This document shows positions 8,314 through 15,754 of a DNA stretch of 59,256 nucleotides, one piece after another. The number at the start of each line of letters is the position of its first letter. Position 1 is the stretch's first letter. The DNA lies in the NCBI RefSeq assembly GCF_018614055.1, contig NZ_JAGGPB010000028.1, positions 99,897-159,152 of the forward strand, given 5' to 3'. Below the pieces are notes generated by a model. It did no database searches. It worked only from the letters and a program-made list of their open reading frames with translations, and had not been told where the DNA came from. The DNA is from Streptomyces sp. ISL-98. GTDB lineage: Bacteria; Actinomycetota; Actinomycetes; Streptomycetales; Streptomycetaceae. The position numbers were made by a program, and so were the translations under genes.

Positions 8314-9654
8314 ATGCCCCTATACGAAGCCCCCTCCCCCATGCTGGCCGTTTCCGGCGACGTACTGATCGCCATGGACCGGCGCCCTTCCCGGCAACGC
8401 CCCCCGCGCGAGCCGAAACGCCTCAGACCCGGGCGCCTCTCCCCGTACCGCCGTCTCTTCGCCACGCCCGGCGCCCGCGCCTTCACCGCGGGCAGCCTCG
8501 TCGCCCGCATCCCCATGGGCATGTTCAGCGTGAGCGCCGTCATGATGATCGCCGGATCGCGCGGTTCGTACGCCCTCGCAGGCGCCGTCACCGCGACCGG
8601 CCTCGCCGCCACGGCCCTGGTGGCGCCCTGGACGGCCAGGCTCGTCGACCGACACGGCCAGGCCCGTGTCGCGGTGCCCGCCGCCGCCGTCGCCGTAATC
8701 GGATCGCTGGCCCTGCTGCTGTGCGTGCATTACGACGCACCGGCCTGGACGTTCTTCGCCGCGTACGCCGCCACCGCCACCACCCCCAACACGGGCGGCA
8801 TGTCCCGCGCCCGCTGGTCCCATATCCACCGAGCCTCTACGCCGGAAAACGCAGCGGCCCGGCACACCGCCAACTCCTTCGAGCAGGCCGCCGACGAGCT
8901 GTGCTTCATGCTCGGCCCGGTGGCCGCCGCCTTCCTCTGCTCGGCCCTCTTCCCCGAGGCCGGCACGCTGACCGGCGCGGTCCTCCTGATGACCGGCACG
9001 CTGATCCTCGCCGCCCAGCGCGGTACGGAACCACCCGTCTCGCCCCGCTCCAGGGGCGTCCGCTCGCCCCTCCACCTGCCCGGCATACGCGCCCTGCTGA
9101 CCGTCTTCCTCGCCACCGGCGCCGTCTTCGGCTCCATGGAGGTCGTCACCCTCGCCTACGCCGACGACCGGGGCCACGGCGCCGCGGCGGGCGCGGTGCT
9201 CGCTCTCCAGGCGGCGGGGTCCTGCGTCGCGGGCCTGCTGTACGGGTCCGCGCGCCCGGCGGCCGACGTGGGGCGCCGGCTGCTCGCCTGCGTATCGGCG
9301 ATGACGGTCCTGATGTCGCTGCCGCTGCTGGCGGCTTTCACCGGCTCGCTGGCCGCTGTCGCGGGCGCCCTGCTGCTGGCGGGCGCCGCCACGGCCCCGA
9401 CGATGGTCACCGGTATGACGCTGATCCAACGCGTCGTCCCGCAGGCCCAGTTGAACGAGGGCATGACGCTGGCCGTCACCGCACTGCTGGGCGGAGTCGC
9501 GGTCGGCGCGGCGAGCGGCGGCTGGATCGTGGAGCACGCGGGCGCCGCGTCGGGCTACTCGGCCCCGGTGGCAGCCGCGGGCCTCGCCCTGCTGCTCTGC
9601 GCTACGCTGCACCGCCCCCGGAAGCGGGGGCGCACATTCCGCTCATTGTCTTGA
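8314..9654 (+). CDS. MFS transporter, probable drug/metabolite exporter
   Basis: 446 residues from ATG 8314. About twelve membrane helices begin around residue 55. The loop after helix 2 has the MFS motif A-like sequence APWTARLVDRHGQARV. It resembles the group of Streptomyces MFS proteins annotated as putative efflux permeases. The start could also be ATG 8341 or 8374 (MDRRPSR), because the first 50 residues are polar and rich in Arg and Pro; GAGGG lies upstream of 8314. It is divergent from a LysR regulator that probably controls it. The substrate cannot be told from the sequence. Confidence 0.85.
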   Translation: MPLYEAPSPMLAVSGDVLIAMDRRPSRQRPPREPKRLRPGRLSPYRRLFATPGARAFTAGSLVARIPMGMFSVSAVMMIAGSRGSYALAGAVTATGLAATALVAPWTARLVDRHGQARVAVPAAAVAVIGSLALLLCVHYDAPAWTFFAAYAATATTPNTGGMSRARWSHIHRASTPENAAARHTANSFEQAADELCFMLGPVAAAFLCSALFPEAGTLTGAVLLMTGTLILAAQRGTEPPVSPRSRGVRSPLHLPGIRALLTVFLATGAVFGSMEVVTLAYADDRGHGAAAGAVLALQAAGSCVAGLLYGSARPAADVGRRLLACVSAMTVLMSLPLLAAFTGSLAAVAGALLLAGAATAPTMVTGMTLIQRVVPQAQLNEGMTLAVTALLGGVAVGAASGGWIVEHAGAASGYSAPVAAAGLALLLCATLHRPRKRGRTFRSLS

Positions 9655-9675
9655 TTCCGCTCAGGGGAGGGCCTC

Positions 9676-10098
9676 ATGGCCGTAAAGAAGTCGACGATCC
9701 AGCAACAGGTCGCCGCGGCCATCGCGCAAGCCAATCCGGCCGACCGTCCGATCGTCACCATCCAGGCCATCGCAGGTCCGAGCCCGTGGCTGATGAGCAT
9801 GCTGGGCCTGATCGGCCAGGCATTTCTCACTTACTACTTCGTCACCGCGACCGAGCAGGCCGTGGTCATCCACAAGGCGAGCCGGTGGAGCAACCGCCCG
9901 CAGGAGATCGTCTACGCGCTGCCCCCGGCCGAGGCCGGCCGCCTGGTCAGCGGCATACAGCGCAACACCGTCTGGAGCGTCTTCCAGCTCCAGCTGCCGA
10001 ACGAGCCGAAGCCGACCCGGATGAACGTCCACCGCATATGGCGCGGCGAGATGGACCAGCTGCTCACCCTGCTGACCGGCGTACAGCCCGCGGTCTGA
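9676..10098 (+). CDS. Small conserved actinomycete protein of unknown function
   Basis: 140 residues with a good Shine-Dalgarno sequence (GGGGAGGG) before ATG 9676. It has an N-terminal amphipathic stretch, one hydrophobic segment (about 33-58, AGPSPWLMSMLGLIGQAFLTYYFVT) and a predicted beta-rich remainder (QAVVIHKASRW, VWSVFQLQLP, MNVHRIW). I do not recognise a named family; the beta-rich part might be PH-like (guess). It is 21 bases after the MFS gene on the same strand and is followed by a terminator hairpin, so it may share that transcript. Confidence 0.75.
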   Translation: MAVKKSTIQQQVAAAIAQANPADRPIVTIQAIAGPSPWLMSMLGLIGQAFLTYYFVTATEQAVVIHKASRWSNRPQEIVYALPPAEAGRLVSGIQRNTVWSVFQLQLPNEPKPTRMNVHRIWRGEMDQLLTLLTGVQPAV

Positions 10099-10107
10099 GA
10101 CATGACT

Positions 10108-10139
10108 GAGGCCCCGCTGTCCTGGGACGGCGGGGCCTC
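10108..10139. terminator. Terminator hairpin between the small protein gene and ssrA
   Basis: GAGGCCCCGC and GCGGGGCCTC form a perfect 10-bp stem. It lies after the stop at 10098 on the plus strand and after the 3' end of tmRNA on the minus strand, so it may serve both. Confidence 0.75.
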
Positions 10140-10157
10140 GGCCTCACATGGGAATTG

Positions 10158-10525
10158 TGGAGATGGCGGGAATCGAACCCGCGTCCAACGGTGCAGAACC
10201 AGGGCTTCTCCGAGTGCAGTCCGCTACGTTTTTCTCGGCCCCGGAGATCACACGGACAAGTCTCCGACGGGCTCAGTCACTGTTTGATTTCCCACCCGAT
10301 CCCGTGACCGGACCGAGTGGTTTAGTTCCCTTGATGATGCCAGGATCCGGGTCGGGAACACCCCCGGGCTGACACTTCGCTAAGTCGCTACTTAGGCAGC
10401 GAGGGCGAAGGAATCGCGCTTGGAATCGGCGATTATTGGTTGCGACATATGGTTAACGAGATCATTGCCGCTTCCTCGACTCGCTTCCCCTGCCTCGACA
10501 TCCGCTGTCGAAACCGATCATCCCC
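10158..10525 (-). ncRNA. ssrA: Transfer-messenger RNA (tmRNA)
   Basis: The 5' end GGGGATGATCGGTTTCGAC and the 3' end with T-arm GGTTCGATTCC and CATCTCC pair to form the tRNA-like acceptor stem (GGGGATG with CATCTCC, one G-U pair), with discriminator A at 10158. The genome has CAA after it, so the CCA tail is added after transcription. The tag reading frame runs from resume codon GCC (10430) to TAA (10392-10394) and encodes ADSKRDSFALAA, ending in the usual ALAA degron. Length is about 368 nt. It lies directly downstream of smpB, its protein partner, on the same strand. Together they free stalled ribosomes and tag the incomplete proteins for proteolysis. Confidence 0.95.
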
Positions 10526-10634
10526 ATGTTTATTTTTCAAGGTCGCACCCCACCAGCGGTGGAGTGCAGTCCCCATCGTACGTGACCAACGCACGACGGT
10601 GCCAGCGTATTCCTGCCGGCCCGGCGGCCTGTCC

Positions 10635-11120
10635 TCAGACCTGCCCGCGCTCCCTGCGCTTCACAGCCGAGATCGCACGGTTCGTCTCCCGCAGATCTTG
10701 CTTCTCGCGCAGCGTCTGCCGCTTGTCGTACTCCTTCTTGCCCTTGGCCAGCGCGATCTCGATCTTGGCCCGGCCGTCCTTGAAGTACATCGCGAGCGGC
10801 ACGATCGTGTGACCCGTCTCCTGCGTCTTGCTCGCCAGCTTGTCGATCTCCGCCCGGTTCAGCAGCAGCTTGCGCTTGCGGCGCGCGGAGTGGTTGGTCC
10901 ACGTCCCCTGGGTGTACTCGGGTACGTGAATGTTGTGCAGCCACGCCTCGCCACCGTCGAGCTGTACGAAGCCGTCCACCAGCGAGGCGCGTCCCTGGCG
11001 CAGGGACTTCACCTCGGTGCCGGTCAGGACCATCCCGGCCTCGTAGGTGTCGATGATGAGGTAGTCGTGCCGCGCCTTCTTGTTCTGCGCGATCATCTTG
11101 CGCCCTTTTTCCTTAGCCAT
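10635..11120 (-). CDS. smpB: SsrA-binding protein SmpB
   Basis: 161 residues, full length for the family. It has the oligonucleotide-binding barrel with RHDYLIIDTYEAGMVLTGTEVKSLR, the stretch ARRKRKLLL, and the basic C-terminal tail (KRQTLREKQDLRE...VKRRERGQV) that folds into the mRNA channel during rescue. It binds tmRNA and delivers it with EF-Tu to stalled ribosomes. The tmRNA gene begins about 110 bases downstream on the same strand, and the processing-protease gene ends 18 bases upstream, so ctp and smpB are probably co-transcribed. Confidence 0.97.
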   Translation of the reverse strand: MAKEKGRKMIAQNKKARHDYLIIDTYEAGMVLTGTEVKSLRQGRASLVDGFVQLDGGEAWLHNIHVPEYTQGTWTNHSARRKRKLLLNRAEIDKLASKTQETGHTIVPLAMYFKDGRAKIEIALAKGKKEYDKRQTLREKQDLRETNRAISAVKRRERGQV

Positions 11121-11138
11121 AGTGCGTTCATTTTCGCA

Positions 11139-12305
11139 CTACGACCCTCCCCCGAGGCCACTCAATACTGTCCGGGCCCGTTCCTCGGCCCGCTCGCTCA
11201 CCGCGAGGTCCGGGCTGATGCCCCTGCCGTCGACATTTCGCCCCGCGGGAGTGCGGTAATGGCCGACGGTCAGCTCGGCGACGGAGCCGTCGGGAAGGAC
11301 ACTCGGCATCTGGACCGAGCCCTTGCCGAAGGTCCGCGAACCCACAGTGACCGCACGGCCACGGTCCTGGAGCGCGCCGGTGACAAGCTCGGCCGCGCTC
11401 ATCGTGCCGCCGTCGACCAGCGCCACCACGGGTCTCTCAGTGTCGCCGCCCGGCTCGGCGTACAGGGCGCGCTGTGAGCCGTGCACGTCGTACGTCGCCA
11501 CCAGGCCGCCGTCGAGGAAGGCGGAGGCGGCGGTGACCGCCTCGGTGACCAGACCGCCGCCGTTGCCGCGCAGATCCAGCAGGACGCCGTGATCCTTGGG
11601 TACGGCCCGTACCGCGTCGCGCACCTGCTCGCCGGAGCCCTTGGTGAAGGACGCCACCTTGACCAGCGTCGCACCGTCCGTGAGCCGCTGGACCGTGACG
11701 GCCTCGGTGGTGAGGCGGGCGCGGCGCAGCGTCTCGTGCCACTCCCGCCCGGCGCGCTCCAGGCCGAGTACGACGGACGTGCCGGCCTGCGCCGTGCCGT
11801 CGCCGCGCAGCAGTGCGACGACCTCGGTGACGGGGCGCTTCTCGACGCGGCGGCCGTCGATCGTACGGAGCTGGTCGCCCGCCCTGACGCCTTCGAGCTC
11901 GGCGGGGCCGCCGGGCTGGACCCTGGCGACCTCGATGCGTCCGTCGCGGGTGCGCTTGGCCCACAGTCCGACGCCGGTGTACTCGCCGTCGAGTGCCTGC
12001 TGGAACTCCTCGTACTCGCCCTGGTCGTACACCGCGCCCCACCGGTCCCCGCTGCGGCTGACGACCTCCTCGGCCGCCTCCTTGCCCGACTTGCCGTCGG
12101 CCATGGCCTCGACCGCGGCGTCGGTGACTTCGTCGCGGTGGACGGTGACGGCGACCGAACTGGCGGAGAGGGAGGGCGTTTTCTCGTCGTCGAGCTGCCA
12201 GCTGTCGGTGGCGGCGGCGGTGGCGAGGACGGTCGCGAATACCAATGTCAGGGCCGCCCCGCGGCGTACGCCGCGGGACTGAAGGCTGAGTTCCGAGCCC
12301 AACAT
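11139..12305 (-). CDS. S41-family C-terminal processing peptidase (CtpA-like)
   Basis: 388 residues from ATG 12305. It has an N-terminal signal or anchor helix (about 16-36), a PDZ domain (about 90-190; YTGVGLWAKR, GVRAGDQLRTIDG) and a tail-specific protease domain with the catalytic Ser in DGGTMSAAELV and the Lys in TFGKGSVQ. Such enzymes cut exported proteins from their C-termini at the outer face of the membrane. It lies after ftsX but is separated from it by an intrinsic terminator, and it is followed at 18 bases by smpB. An upstream GTG at 12356 is in frame but would overlap that terminator. Confidence 0.92.
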   Translation of the reverse strand: MLGSELSLQSRGVRRGAALTLVFATVLATAAATDSWQLDDEKTPSLSASSVAVTVHRDEVTDAAVEAMADGKSGKEAAEEVVSRSGDRWGAVYDQGEYEEFQQALDGEYTGVGLWAKRTRDGRIEVARVQPGGPAELEGVRAGDQLRTIDGRRVEKRPVTEVVALLRGDGTAQAGTSVVLGLERAGREWHETLRRARLTTEAVTVQRLTDGATLVKVASFTKGSGEQVRDAVRAVPKDHGVLLDLRGNGGGLVTEAVTAASAFLDGGLVATYDVHGSQRALYAEPGGDTERPVVALVDGGTMSAAELVTGALQDRGRAVTVGSRTFGKGSVQMPSVLPDGSVAELTVGHYRTPAGRNVDGRGISPDLAVSERAEERARTVLSGLGGGS

Positions 12306-12329
12306 GGCGCTGAGTCTAGGACAAACAAA

Positions 12330-12363
12330 GGGCGCCGTACGGTTGGTTGACCGCACGGCGCCC
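12330..12363 (-). terminator. Intrinsic terminator after ftsX
   Basis: GGGCGCCGT pairs with ACGGCGCCC, followed on the minus strand by the T-rich run CTTTGTTTGTCC. It sits between the ftsX stop and the protease start, ending the ftsEX transcript. Confidence 0.85.
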
Positions 12364-12373
12364 AGGGCTCATG

Positions 12374-13291
12374 TCACACCTTGAGGTACTTGCGCAGCGC
12401 CACGAAGGCGGCGAGCGCGGGCATCAGCAGGCCGATCGCGATCACGAGCGGCAGCTTTGCGAGCACCGCGTCCCAGCCGATGAAGTTGACGAGATTCAGC
12501 TTCTCGGACAGCGCCAGGCCGTGGTCGATCAGGAAATACCGGCCGACGAGCAGCATGACGCACGCGAATCCGCCGCCGATCAGGCCCGCGAACGCGGCCT
12601 CCATGATGAACGGCATCTGGATGTAGAAGCTGGAGGCACCGACGAGCCGCATGATGCCCGTCTCACGGCGCCGGCTGAACGCGGACACCCGTACGGTGTT
12701 GACGATCAGCATCAGTGCGATGACGAGCATCAGGGCCATCACGCAGAGCGCGGCCACATTCATGCCGTTCATCAGGTTGAAGAGGTTGTCGAGGATGCCG
12801 CGTTGGTCCTGGACGGACTGCACCCCGTCCCGGCCCGCGAACGCGGTCGCGACCACCTTGTACTTCTCCGGGTCGTCGAGCTTGACTCGGAACGACTCCT
12901 GCATCTGGTCCGGGGTGATGGTGTCGGCCATCGACGAGTCCCCGAACTGCTCCTTGTAGTGCTTGAACGCCTGGTCGGCGGACTCGTAGTCGACGCTCTT
13001 GACGATGTCCATCTTGTCGAGGTCGGCCTCGATCTGCTTCTTCTGCTCCGCGGTGACCGCTCCCTTGGAGCACTTGGCAATGGTCTCCGCGTCGTTCTTG
13101 TTGCAGAAGAAGATCGAGACATTGACCTTGTCGTACCAGTAGCCCTTCATCGTGCTCACCTGCTCTCGCATGAGCAGCGCGCCTCCGAAGAGGGCGAGTG
13201 AGAGAGCGACGGAGATGACCACCGCGAAGGTCATGGTGAGATTCCGGCGGAGACCGACGCCGATCTCCGACAGGACGAACTGGGCGCGCAT
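12374..13291 (-). CDS. ftsX: Cell division ABC transporter permease FtsX
   Basis: 305 residues. One membrane helix (about 17-40) is followed by a large extracytoplasmic domain (about 45-175), then three helices and the FtsX-type core (RRRETGIMRLVGAS...FIMEAAFAGLIGG). The extracytoplasmic loop contains two Cys (FFCNKND and AKCSKG) about 15 residues apart that may form a disulfide, seen also in other actinobacterial FtsX. With FtsE it links cell division to activation of peptidoglycan hydrolases across the membrane. It starts nine bases after ftsE and ends before a strong terminator. Confidence 0.96.
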   Translation of the reverse strand: MRAQFVLSEIGVGLRRNLTMTFAVVISVALSLALFGGALLMREQVSTMKGYWYDKVNVSIFFCNKNDAETIAKCSKGAVTAEQKKQIEADLDKMDIVKSVDYESADQAFKHYKEQFGDSSMADTITPDQMQESFRVKLDDPEKYKVVATAFAGRDGVQSVQDQRGILDNLFNLMNGMNVAALCVMALMLVIALMLIVNTVRVSAFSRRRETGIMRLVGASSFYIQMPFIMEAAFAGLIGGGFACVMLLVGRYFLIDHGLALSEKLNLVNFIGWDAVLAKLPLVIAIGLLMPALAAFVALRKYLKV

Positions 13292-13300
13292 GGCGTCCTT

Positions 13301-13990
13301 TCAGTGCTGGTAGCCGTAGACACCGCGAGACTGGTCGCGCACGAGGCGGCCCTTCTCGAGTTCGATGACGCGCTTGCGCATCTGGTCGACGATCTGCTGG
13401 TCGTGGGTCGCCATCACCACAGTGGTGCCTGTGCGGTTGATGCGGTCCAGCAGCTTCATGATGCCTACGGAGGTCTGCGGGTCGAGATTTCCCGTCGGCT
13501 CGTCGGCGATCAGCAGCATCGGGCGGTTGACGAACGCCCTCGCGATCGCCACCCGCTGCTGCTCACCACCCGAGAGCTCGCCGGGCATCCGGTCCTCTTT
13601 GCCGCCGAGACCGACGAGATCGAGAACCTGGGGTACGGACTTGCGGATCTCTCCGCGCGACTTGCCGATGACTTCCTGCGCGAACGCGACGTTTTCCCCA
13701 ACGGTCTTGTTGGGAAGAAGGCGGAAGTCCTGGAAGACGGTGCCGAGCTGGCGCCGCATCTGCGGCACCTTCCAGTTGGACAGGCGCGCGAGGTCCTTGC
13801 CAAGGACGTGCACCATGCCGTGGCTGGCGCGCTCCTCACGCAGCAGCAGCCGCAGGAAGGTTGACTTGCCGGAGCCGGAAGAGCCCACGAGGAAGACGAA
13901 CTCGCCCTTCTCGACCTCCAGGGAGACATCCCTGAGGGCGGGGCGGTTCTGCTTCGGGTAGGTCTTGGAGACGTTGTCGAATCGGATCAC
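13301..13990 (-). CDS. ftsE: Cell division ATP-binding protein FtsE
   Basis: 229 residues, full length. It has Walker A GSSGSGKST, Q-loop FQDFRLL, signature LSGGEQQRVAIARA, Walker B MLLIADEPTGNLD and switch His ATHDQ. It is the ATPase partner of FtsX in the same two-gene operon and drives the conformational change that controls wall hydrolases at division and growth sites. The promoter should lie in 13991-14247; no clear consensus was seen there. Confidence 0.97.
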   Translation of the reverse strand: MIRFDNVSKTYPKQNRPALRDVSLEVEKGEFVFLVGSSGSGKSTFLRLLLREERASHGMVHVLGKDLARLSNWKVPQMRRQLGTVFQDFRLLPNKTVGENVAFAQEVIGKSRGEIRKSVPQVLDLVGLGGKEDRMPGELSGGEQQRVAIARAFVNRPMLLIADEPTGNLDPQTSVGIMKLLDRINRTGTTVVMATHDQQIVDQMRKRVIELEKGRLVRDQSRGVYGYQH

Positions 13991-14247
13991 GGGTGCACCA
14001 CGGTCGCCGGGAGTAGGTGTGCGTGACCATACGCGACGTGGGCAGTCGTCCGCAGTCCGCGTCCTGGGATGGGCGATTTATCACGGATCGGCGACCGGAC
14101 TTGCACGTAACAGAACGGTCGTAACCCGGCGGGCCGCGCCGTAACGCGTGGCAGCTGGCACAGTGGAAGGGGGAACAGTCGCGTTTCCCTGAGCGTTGGG
14201 CGGAGAATAAGAGCTTGCGGCTCCGCCGCGCGGGAGGAGGAAAGCGC

Positions 14248-14439
14248 ATGACCTATGACCGACTGGTGTGCGCGAACTGCGCGGCCCCGGTGGCCCAGGG
14301 CCGTTGCCGTGTCTGCCGCGCCCACAGGGAGCGGTTGCAGCAGGAGGGCCCGCTGGGCGGGCTGAGTCCTGTGGTGCTGGTGGTACTCGTAGCGCTGCTG
14401 GTGGCCGCGGCGGCCCTGCTCGCGCACCAGACCGCGTAG
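14248..14439 (+). CDS. 63-residue zinc-ribbon membrane microprotein
   Basis: Start ATG 14248 is preceded by the strong Shine-Dalgarno sequence GGAGGAGGAAA. The N-terminus has two CxxC pairs (CANC and CRVC, 11 residues between them), typical of a small zinc ribbon, followed by a basic linker (RAHRERLQQ) and one C-terminal membrane helix (about 38-60, VVLVVLVALLVAAAALLA). It would sit in the membrane with the ribbon in the cytoplasm. It is divergent from ftsE and convergent with the wall protein gene, and shares a bidirectional terminator with it. I do not know a function for the family. Confidence 0.8.
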   Translation: MTYDRLVCANCAAPVAQGRCRVCRAHRERLQQEGPLGGLSPVVLVVLVALLVAAAALLAHQTA

Positions 14440-14557
14440 CACGAGCAAGGACGGCGCACGGGCAAGCACGGCGTACTCGCGAGTACAGCTGCGCGGTACG
14501 ACGGATTCCGCCGCTCGCGACCTTCTAGGGCCCTCTGGGGGCCTGCCAGACAAAGGG

Positions 14558-14592
14558 AAGGGCCCGGGGCGCTCAGCGCGCTCCGGGCCCTT
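14558..14592. terminator. Bidirectional terminator
   Basis: AAGGGCCCGG and CCGGGCCCTT form a perfect stem between two convergent genes, with short pyrimidine- or T-rich flanks on each outgoing strand (CTTGT on plus, CCTTTGTCTGG on minus). Confidence 0.85.
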
Positions 14593-14610
14593 CTTGTACG
14601 CCTAGCTGGT

Positions 14611-15486
14611 TCAGACGGCGGTGCGGCCGTTGACCAGGCGGGGCAGCATGCGGAAGCCGATGCCACCGGCGATCATCGTCGCGGCGCCGACCAGCAGGAA
14701 CGTGGTCTCGGCGGCGCCCGTCTCGGCGAGCTCCTCCTTGGCCTTGCCCTGCTCTACCGGCTTGGAGCCGGCGCTGTCGGTGTCGGTGTTGTCCTCGCAC
14801 TCGGCGCCGTCGAGGTCGACGGTGCAGGTGCCGGTGTCGCCGTCGGAGCCACCATCGGTGCCACCGTCGCCGTTGCCGCCGGAGTTGCCGTTGCCACCGT
14901 TGTTGCCGTTGCCACCGGTCTCGTTGCCGCCGGTCTCGTTGCCCGGGTCGGTCGGGTCAGACGGGTCGGTCGGGTCCGAGGGGTCGCTCGGGTCCGTCGG
15001 GTCCGTCGGGTCCGTGGGGTCGGTCGGGTCCGTGGGGTCCGTGGGGTCGACCGGGTCGGTCGGGTCCGTGGGGTCCGTGGGGTCCGTCGGGTCCGTGGGG
15101 TCGACCGGGTCCGTGGGGTCCGTCGGGTCGGTCGGGTCGACCGGGTCCGTCGGGTCGACCGGGTCGGTCGGGTCCGTGGGGTCGAGCGGGTCGAGCGGGT
15201 CCGTCGGGTCGGCGGGGTCAGCCGGGTCGGCGGGGTCAGCCGGGTCGGCCGGGTCCGCGGGGTCAGCCGGGTCGGCCGGGTCCGCGGGGTCAGCCGGGTC
15301 CGCCGGGTCCGCGGCGACGGCGATGTCGAGGCCTTCCTGGTCAACCTCGGCCTTGGCGCTGAGGCCACCGAGGTCGACACCGATACCGACGGCCTGAGCG
15401 GCGCCCGCGGCGGTCAGCGAAGCACCGGCGGCAATCACCGCACCGGCTGCTATACGCGCAACGCGGATCCGCGTCTTCTTGGTCAT
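14611..15486 (-). CDS. Secreted Asp-Pro-X repeat protein with LAETG sortase signal
   Basis: 291 residues. A Sec signal peptide (about 1-32, ending AQA) is followed by a short mature N-terminus and about 40 tandem DPx tripeptides (x is A, then mainly T, V, S or L). A Gly/Asn/Asp-rich linker and a short Cys-containing segment (TCTVDLDGAECED) come next. The end is LAETG at 253-257, a hydrophobic helix and a short Arg-containing tail, the cell-wall sorting signal used by class E sortases in Streptomyces. The DPx tract probably forms an extended stalk through the wall, like other rigid repeats of surface proteins (inference). No sortase gene is nearby. It has its own terminator and is unlinked to prfB, whose terminator lies before it. 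Confidence 0.88.
   Translation of the reverse strand: MTKKTRIRVARIAAGAVIAAGASLTAAGAAQAVGIGVDLGGLSAKAEVDQEGLDIAVAADPADPADPADPADPADPADPADPADPADPADPADPTDPLDPLDPTDPTDPVDPTDPVDPTDPTDPTDPVDPTDPTDPTDPTDPTDPVDPTDPTDPTDPTDPTDPTDPSDPSDPTDPSDPTDPGNETGGNETGGNGNNGGNGNSGGNGDGGTDGGSDGDTGTCTVDLDGAECEDNTDTDSAGSKPVEQGKAKEELAETGAAETTFLLVGAATMIAGGIGFRMLPRLVNGRTAV
14941..15320 (-). repeat. 9-bp tandem repeat array coding the DPx stalk
   Basis: On the plus strand units of gggtcNgtc/gggtcNgcc type recur about 40 times without interruption; each codes Asp-Pro-X on the minus strand. The part near the protein N-terminus codes alanine (DPA), the rest mostly threonine (DPT). The array is likely prone to length change. 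Confidence 0.92.
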
Positions 15487-15709
15487 CTGCTTGCTACCCC
15501 CAGTAGCTGAATTCGTCAGTGGAGCAGCGCAAGGGGCGGCAGCCGCTGGGGGTTTGAAAACTCCCCCCGATCACACGCGCCCCAGGGATACGCATGCCGC
15601 GCGTCAGCTTTCCCAGTTTTAAAGGGAACGTCAAGGTCGTTGCGTACGCGATGTCCCAAAATGACGTCAGTTGACCGTCGTACGGGAATGCGACTGTGAC
15701 ACAAAAGGC

Positions 15710-15734
15710 AACTGCCGCCTCAAGGGCGGCAGTT
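15710..15734 (-). terminator. Intrinsic terminator after prfB
   Basis: AACTGCCGCC pairs with GGCGGCAGTT around a five-base loop, followed on the minus strand by GCCTTTTGTGTC. It lies 20 bases after the prfB stop. Confidence 0.88.
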
Positions 15735-15754
15735 ACTGTGTCGACAAAGCGAGT

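Noticed and set aside
10158..10200. A tRNA-like T arm and acceptor stem
   Set aside because: It pairs with GGGGATG more than 300 bases away and is the 3' end of tmRNA, not an independent tRNA.
14941..15320. Regular repeats resembling a CRISPR array
   Set aside because: Nine-base units with no spacers, in frame inside a coding sequence, and no cas genes.
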